A stretch of DNA of 64,000 bases, taken from the NCBI RefSeq assembly GCF_002646595.1, contig NZ_PDUD01000017.1:434001-498000 (forward strand), read 5' to 3'. The notes below the pieces were generated by a model. It saw nothing but the letters and a program-made list of their open reading frames with translations, searched no databases and was not told the origin of the DNA. The stretch comes from Flavilitoribacter nigricans DSM 23189 = NBRC 102662 (GTDB lineage Bacteria > Bacteroidota > Bacteroidia > Chitinophagales > Saprospiraceae). Of the stretch, positions 60,802-64,000 are shown piece by piece (position 1 is the stretch's first letter; the number at the start of each line of letters is the position of its first letter). The position numbers and the translations under genes were made by a program.

Positions 60802-60820
60802 TTCGATTTAGTAAATCGAA
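60802..60820. promoter_or_regulatory. Palindromic operator O1 next to the repressor
   Basis: TTCGATTTAGTAAATCGAA is a perfect 9-1-9 palindrome, 17 bases upstream of the repressor start. Its outer TTCG...CGAA core is shared with the two operators near the opposite gene. Confidence 0.6.
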
Positions 60821-60853
60821 ACCTTGTTTAATTCGAAAAAGTAAAGTATGTTT

Positions 60854-60891
60854 GTTCGTGTTACGAACTTTTATTGTTCGTTGGGCGAACA
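60854..60891. promoter_or_regulatory. Paired operators O2 and O3 before the Cro-like gene
   Basis: GTTCGTGTTACGAAC (60854-60868) and GTTCGTTGGGCGAAC (60876-60890) share the consensus GTTCGnnnnnCGAAC. They lie 22 bp centre to centre, about two turns of DNA, which suits cooperative binding by a dimeric phage-type repressor. The second ends ten bases before the GTG start. Confidence 0.7.
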
Positions 60892-60900
60892 TATTAAGAA

Positions 60901-61185
60901 GTGAATTTAAGTAAAGTGACGGAGATATTAAAGTATACCATCAAGGAAAAGATCACCGAAAAGGTAGAATCTACGGAGCCTAAACTCGATAAGAGTGCAT
61001 TCGTGCGTAGCATTTGCAGTCGATTGAATATCAGTGAAAGCCAGTTTCGTAAGATTCAAAATTATAAACTGGGTGAAGTAAGTGAGATCAGCGCCTGGCA
61101 AATGAAAGTGATTGCAGAATCATTAGACTGCGCAATGGAAGATCTCTTCACCCCGATCGAAGAACAACAGCCGGAAGCGGCTTGA
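60901..61185 (+). CDS. Small helix-turn-helix protein, Cro-like
   Basis: The 94-residue product starts at GTG; an in-frame stop two codons upstream excludes other starts. FVRSICSRLNISESQFRKIQ and EISAWQMKVIAESLDCAMED form a compact HTH like those of Cro/C1 proteins. Divergent from the repressor and directly behind operators O2 and O3, it may start the lytic or transfer programme of the element. Confidence 0.8.
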   Translation: MNLSKVTEILKYTIKEKITEKVESTEPKLDKSAFVRSICSRLNISESQFRKIQNYKLGEVSEISAWQMKVIAESLDCAMEDLFTPIEEQQPEAA

Positions 61186-61652
61186 AGATACAAGAGTTAG
61201 GTTTTTGATTAGGCAATACCTTGAGTAAGCCGGGTGTCCCCTCCCCCGGTTTTTTGAAGAAGTAAAAGATGGACGGTGTCCGAAAGCGGGCACCAGGAAC
61301 ATAGCACCCGGCGGATGGAAGGAGGTAAGTAAAGCCGGGTGCCTTTTGAATGGCTTTAATGAGGTCTCACCAGCAGACTGCATAATACAATCCAATCCTG
61401 CTGCACCGACGGGTGCAGCAGCTTTTTGACCGGAAGTAAATTTGTTTCATGTGAAGAACCCCCGGGCTCTATAGAGCGCTGAGCCTGGGGTTTTTGAAAC
61501 GAATCCACGAATATAACTGGGGTTTAGTTTTATTTCCAGGCCGGCCCGATGGGTCGGCCTTTTTTACCACGCATGAGATTTATGATTTGTATACCATGAG
61601 GCTCCCCTATTCGAGACGGGGAGCTTCTTTCACTCAAAAAATTATAATTGCC
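61186..61652 (+). other. Gene-free array of seven strong hairpins
   Basis: In sequence: 61230-61255 (CCGGG/CCCGG, T6), 61275-61294 (GGTGTCCG/CGGGCACC, AAAG loop), 61304-61348 (GCACCCGGC/GCCGGGTGC, loop with AAGGAGG, then CTTTTG), 61398-61427 (CTGCTGCACC/GGTGCAGCAG, T5), 61457-61495 (AACCCC-GGGCTC/GAGCCT-GGGGTT, T5), 61538-61566 (AGGCCGGCCC/GGGTCGGCCT, T6), and 61600-61630 (GGCTCCCC-type arms, TTCTTT). Most look like intrinsic terminators on the plus strand. GCCGGGTG at 61229-61236 and 61334-61341 compete for CACCCGGC at 61305-61312, so alternative folds exist. Only very short frames are present. Function unknown: serial attenuation or a structured RNA is possible. Confidence 0.65.
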
Positions 61653-61799
61653 ATGGAAATCGTTTGGCTCATCATCATCGGAAGTATACTCACCGCCTTC
61701 TTCAATCGGCGGGAAGATCCTATTGAGCAGCTTCCGGAAAAGAAATTTGATAAGGTAACCTGGAAGGAATACCGGTACGGTGGTCCTCCGAAAGAATAA
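61653..61799 (+). CDS. Small single-span membrane protein (48 residues)
   Basis: From ATG: MEIVWLIIIGSILTAFFNRR, then a charged tail (IEQLPEKKFDKVTWKEYRYG). One membrane helix with the tail probably in the cytoplasm. The frame is open upstream, but that part translates the hairpin array. Family not recognised. Confidence 0.55.
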   Translation: MEIVWLIIIGSILTAFFNRREDPIEQLPEKKFDKVTWKEYRYGGPPKE

Positions 61800-61857
61800 A
61801 GCCCCTTACCGGTAGGACGGCAAGAGGCTTGTTTGCAACAACACCGGCAGGGCCGGT
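61799..61857 (+). other. Two further hairpins between the small membrane protein and the four-helix protein
   Basis: AAGCCCCTT pairs with AAGAGGCTT (61798-61831, one mismatch, inner CCG/CGG). ACCGGC-AGG-GCCGGT lies at 61843-61857. Neither has a T-run of note. They extend the hairpin-rich leader to the next gene. Confidence 0.5.
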
Positions 61858-61884
61858 ATCATTAACATTTCGAATTCAAATATC

Positions 61885-62637
61885 ATGAAAAAAACAGAAA
61901 ATTCAAAGGGTAACGTTTTAAACAACCCGAAATTTGAGATAGTAGTTCTCTGGATCCAGGCGCATATCGGCCAGTTGATCGTGTTTTTATTGGGCGCTAC
62001 TTACTTCAGCACTGCCTTGATGATCGCCGTATCCCTACAGGATGCGCTGCTCACCCTGGGCCCTACCCTATCCTGGATAGTGGCTGCACCAATGGCTTTG
62101 TTTGGCCAGATGATACGTGGCAGTCTGGTCTATTTCAATCAGGCCAACCCCTACCGGATCAGTAAGATGTGGGAATACCTGGGCATGGTATTCGCTTTTG
62201 TGCTCACCGTGTGGGCCTGCTATGAAGTACATCACTTATTCAGCAGTCAGGGTATCGGAGATGCGGCCCAGATCAGTGCCATCGGGTTTATCGTTGCCGG
62301 GTTCTTCCTGGAAGCTTACTTCCTGGGAGAGATCAACCGCACCAACCGAAGCGTGCTGGTAGCCAATCCGGATATGATCCAGCAAGTGATCGATTACGAG
62401 CGGGAATATGCCGATCTACAGATTGCCATCGGCGAAGCAAAGATTGAGTTGGAATATGCGAAGAGAGATAGATTGAGTGGGGCCCTGCGAAAAAGACAAC
62501 CGACATCTGCTCCGAAGCAGGCCCCTACCCCACTGATCGAAGAGCACACCCACGAACCAGAGGAAGAAGCAGAAGACGTGATCAGTGAACCCCTATTTAG
62601 TTTTTCAACGAATGGCAACGGCCATGTAAAAAACTGA
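61885..62637 (+). CDS. Four-helix membrane protein of the element; 0-frame product of a probable -1 frameshift gene
   Basis: The 250-residue protein has four membrane helices in its first ~155 residues (LWIQAHIGQLIVFLLGATYF, ALLTLGPTLSWIVAAPMALF, YLGMVFAFVLTVWACYEVHH, ISAIGFIVAGFFLEAYFLGE). A cytoplasmic coiled segment follows (REYADLQIAIGEAKIELEYA), then a low-complexity acidic tail. No family is recognised. The gene ends GTA AAA AAC TGA, with the slippery heptamer A_AAA_AAC at 62628-62634 directly before the stop and a strong stem-loop six bases later. A fraction of ribosomes would enter the -1 frame and add 74 residues. Confidence 0.8.
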   Translation: MKKTENSKGNVLNNPKFEIVVLWIQAHIGQLIVFLLGATYFSTALMIAVSLQDALLTLGPTLSWIVAAPMALFGQMIRGSLVYFNQANPYRISKMWEYLGMVFAFVLTVWACYEVHHLFSSQGIGDAAQISAIGFIVAGFFLEAYFLGEINRTNRSVLVANPDMIQQVIDYEREYADLQIAIGEAKIELEYAKRDRLSGALRKRQPTSAPKQAPTPLIEEHTHEPEEEAEDVISEPLFSFSTNGNGHVKN

Positions 62638-62677
62638 TCGAGGTCGGGTTCGATGATCTGGAAATCGAGCCCGACCT
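62628..62677 (+). promoter_or_regulatory. Programmed -1 ribosomal frameshift signal
   Basis: The slippery site A_AAA_AAC lies at 62628-62634 in register with the 0 frame. The spacer is TGATCG (62635-62640) and includes the 0-frame stop. The stem is AGGTCGGGTTCGAT (62641-62654) paired over 14 bp with ATCGAGCCCGACCT (62664-62677), with one G-T wobble and a nine-base loop. Heptamer type, spacer length and stem strength are those of known -1 frameshift signals. Confidence 0.75.
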
Positions 62678-62858
62678 GATCCGATGTTGCCTCTGGTGCA
62701 ACGTCAATATCGAACACCGACGATCAAACAGTTTGTTTTGCACAGATGCCCATCGAATGAACTTTTATAGTCACCGAAGGGAGGAATACAAAACCAGATC
62801 ACGGAAGGAAATACACGAAAACAGCCGCAAAATAGACCTGTTGAAAAGATTGAACTGA
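62634..62858 (+). CDS. -1-frame zinc-ribbon-like extension (74 residues)
   Basis: The frame is open from a TAG at 62598 to the TGA at 62856. No ATG, GTG or TTG precedes the conserved part, so it has no ordinary start. It reads LIEVGFDDLEIEPDLIRCCL, then WCNVNIEHRRSNSLFCTDAH and RMNFYSHRREEY, ending in NSRKIDLLKRLN. CxxC (extension residues 19/22) and CxxxH (36/40) followed by RxxxY-like residues match small zinc-ribbon proteins of Bacteroidota elements, and the basic helix after it is also typical. I annotate it as the product of frameshifting from the membrane-protein gene. A CTG start at 62634 is the only other simple option. Confidence 0.7.
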   Translation: MIEVGFDDLEIEPDLIRCCLWCNVNIEHRRSNSLFCTDAHRMNFYSHRREEYKTRSRKEIHENSRKIDLLKRLN

Positions 62859-62928
62859 TGTTTTTAAGAAGCTGAAAAACAAGTATTTACAAAATCGGCG
62901 AAGCGTCGCCCTAAGCGTACTTAATTCT

Positions 62929-63330
62929 ATGAGAATCAATGACTTATCCGATGTACAAAAAAAGGATGGCTTTGTAGTCAAAAAGGAAGAGTGGAAATTC
63001 TACCTGGACGGCTTCAAAGACCTGCTCAAAAGAGTTGAAACAATCGGTGTCAAGCAGGAACGCTTAAAGCAATACTTGAATCAGTCGGCCACCATCGTAG
63101 AGCAGGCCAAGAACAACGGAACCATATCTTTTCAAGACGGGCTGATCATCACCGAAACCCTTTGTGCTTCCATCCATTTTCTGGATGCCGGTGTACAAAG
63201 GTGGGTGAAAGGAGAAGGGGATGATATCGATGTGCGGCTATGTCTACACCACAGGAAATATTTGGTCTACCTACTTTTTCAAATATCAACGTACCAGGCC
63301 AAACCGATATACGAGCAGCTACTACAGTAA
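62929..63330 (+). CDS. Hypothetical protein of the element
   Basis: The 133-residue, mostly helical, soluble product starts MRINDLSDVQKKDGFVVKKE. Residues 25-65 may form a coiled coil (FKDLLKRVETIGVKQERLKQ). LCASIHFLDAGVQRWV and RLCLHHRKYLVYLLFQISTY are conserved-looking hydrophobic helices. I do not recognise the family. It lies between the zinc-ribbon extension and the primase-like gene. Confidence 0.7.
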   Translation: MRINDLSDVQKKDGFVVKKEEWKFYLDGFKDLLKRVETIGVKQERLKQYLNQSATIVEQAKNNGTISFQDGLIITETLCASIHFLDAGVQRWVKGEGDDIDVRLCLHHRKYLVYLLFQISTYQAKPIYEQLLQ

Positions 63331-63500
63331 TTAATAATAGGAGAGCGGCTATTTCACCCCCCAGCTGCCTCCCGGGCTTTAGACTACTACATACCAAATC
63401 ACTCAAGTAAATTTTTATTGGATCTGCATCCGATCTGGGTGTGCTATTAATCATCGTTTTTCTCCGCTGACCAATGCCGGAGGAAGCCCAAGAACATTTT

Positions 63501-64000
63501 ATGTTATCGACACCAGTTTATATACCGAAAGAAACTGCCGAGAAGATCAAGGACGCCGCCGTGCTGACTGACATCGTGCAGGACTTCGCCGTGCTCAAAA
63601 AACAGGGGAGCAGCATGGTGGGGGATTGTCCGCACTGCCACGCCAAGAAATTCACACTGACTCCGGGGAAGAAGATCTACAAATGTTTCAGCGGATGTGA
63701 GAAAGGCGGCAACAATGCCGTGCAGTTTCTCACCGAGATGATTGGTAAGACCTATCAGGAAGCGCTGCTGTACCTAGCCGATCGCTACAATATCGCCATC
63801 ACTGAAGAAAAAAAGACGAAGGCCACGAAGGCCAAGAACCGGAAAATGAAATTTCGGGACCAACAATTGCGTGACTCCGGAATATCGGAGAAGGAGCAAA
63901 AGTGGTTCCTGCATAAGAACGACGCCAATGCTACCCAGGTAGAAGCCGACCGGTACCAGGCTGCCAGCATAGATCGGAATTGGAATGTAGTAGCCGGAGA
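63501..64000 (+). CDS. CHC2 zinc-finger primase-like protein (partial, C-terminus beyond right edge)
   Basis: The frame is open from ATG 63501 to the window edge (166 codons); an in-frame ATG at 63474 is also possible. The start KIKDAAVLTDIVQDFAVLKK resembles DnaG (helix before the zinc finger). The CHC2-type finger is CPHCHAKKFTLTPGKKIYKC followed by FSGCEKGGN, with NAVQFLTEMIGKTYQEALLY after it. It is the N-terminal part of a primase or a primase/helicase used for replication of phages and conjugative elements. A Toprim domain would be expected beyond the edge. Confidence 0.85.
   Translation, partial: MLSTPVYIPKETAEKIKDAAVLTDIVQDFAVLKKQGSSMVGDCPHCHAKKFTLTPGKKIYKCFSGCEKGGNNAVQFLTEMIGKTYQEALLYLADRYNIAITEEKKTKATKAKNRKMKFRDQQLRDSGISEKEQKWFLHKNDANATQVEADRYQAASIDRNWNVVAG

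Noticed and set aside
61381-61652. N-terminal extension of the small membrane protein from 61494
   Set aside because: This part translates two terminator-like hairpins and does not look like protein.

Overview
The window comes from a bacterium of the phylum Bacteroidota, probably of the Saprospiria/Lewinella type. The evidence is a SusC/SusD pair with a DUF3823 lipoprotein, a one-protein hybrid two-component regulator with AraC output, a type IX secretion sorting domain, many Bacteroidota-style lipoproteins and glycosidases, and no strong Shine-Dalgarno sequences. The species assignment is inference. About 59 kb looks like chromosome specialised in plant or algal polysaccharide and phenolic-ester use. 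The last ~4.5 kb looks like one end of an integrated mobile element.

Layout. (1) 1-13.1 kb, minus strand: a polysaccharide utilisation locus read SusC, SusD, DUF3823, GH5-like glycosidase, a secreted PHP-like protein and a large FG-GAP/ASPIC-UnbV protein cut by the left edge. A 161-bp MITE sits directly at the stop codon of the GH5-like gene. The divergent regulator at 13.7-17.7 kb very likely controls it. (2) 17.7-22.5 kb, plus strand: two lipoproteins, an M23 peptidase, an FMN-dependent 2-hydroxy acid oxidase whose 3' end runs into a repeat cluster, and a DoxX-like membrane protein. (3) 22.5-36.5 kb, minus strand: a sugar catabolic operon with a DeoR-type regulator, an L-fucose/arabinose-isomerase-fold isomerase, a split transketolase, a DUF1593 hydrolase, an RbsABC-type importer with DUF2291, and an FGGY kinase, with a two-propeller GH43 protein upstream. 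The combination resembles the transketolase route for D-apiose, which is an inference. (4) 36.9-42.3 kb: a T9SS cargo protein, a Fur-family regulator with katG, a DMT transporter and a cyclophilin-like protein. (5) 42.8-58.5 kb, minus strand: thirteen same-strand genes, including GH78, four esterases, two cupins, a PQQ-type sugar dehydrogenase, an aldo-keto reductase and two AraC regulators. They fit the breakdown of esterified or rhamnosylated compounds. (6) 58.8-59.2 kb: a GxxExxY gene between short dispersed repeats.

(7) 59.3-64 kb: a tRNA-Leu-like 3' fragment with its terminator (candidate att site), a DUF4468 protein, a phage-like repressor/Cro-type pair with three palindromic operators, a run of seven strong hairpins without genes, and then short element genes ending in a CHC2 zinc-finger primase-like gene cut by the right edge.

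The most interesting observation is at 62628-62677. The four-helix membrane protein gene ends in the slippery heptamer A_AAA_AAC directly before its stop. Six bases later comes a 14-bp stem-loop, and the -1 frame then stays open for 74 codons encoding a zinc-ribbon-like domain that has no ATG, GTG or TTG before its CxxC motif. This has all parts of a programmed -1 ribosomal frameshift. Other notable items are three unrelated families of palindromic or tandem repeats (20.9, 28.2 and 42.4 kb), the hairpin array with mutually exclusive pairings, and the composition of the transketolase operon.
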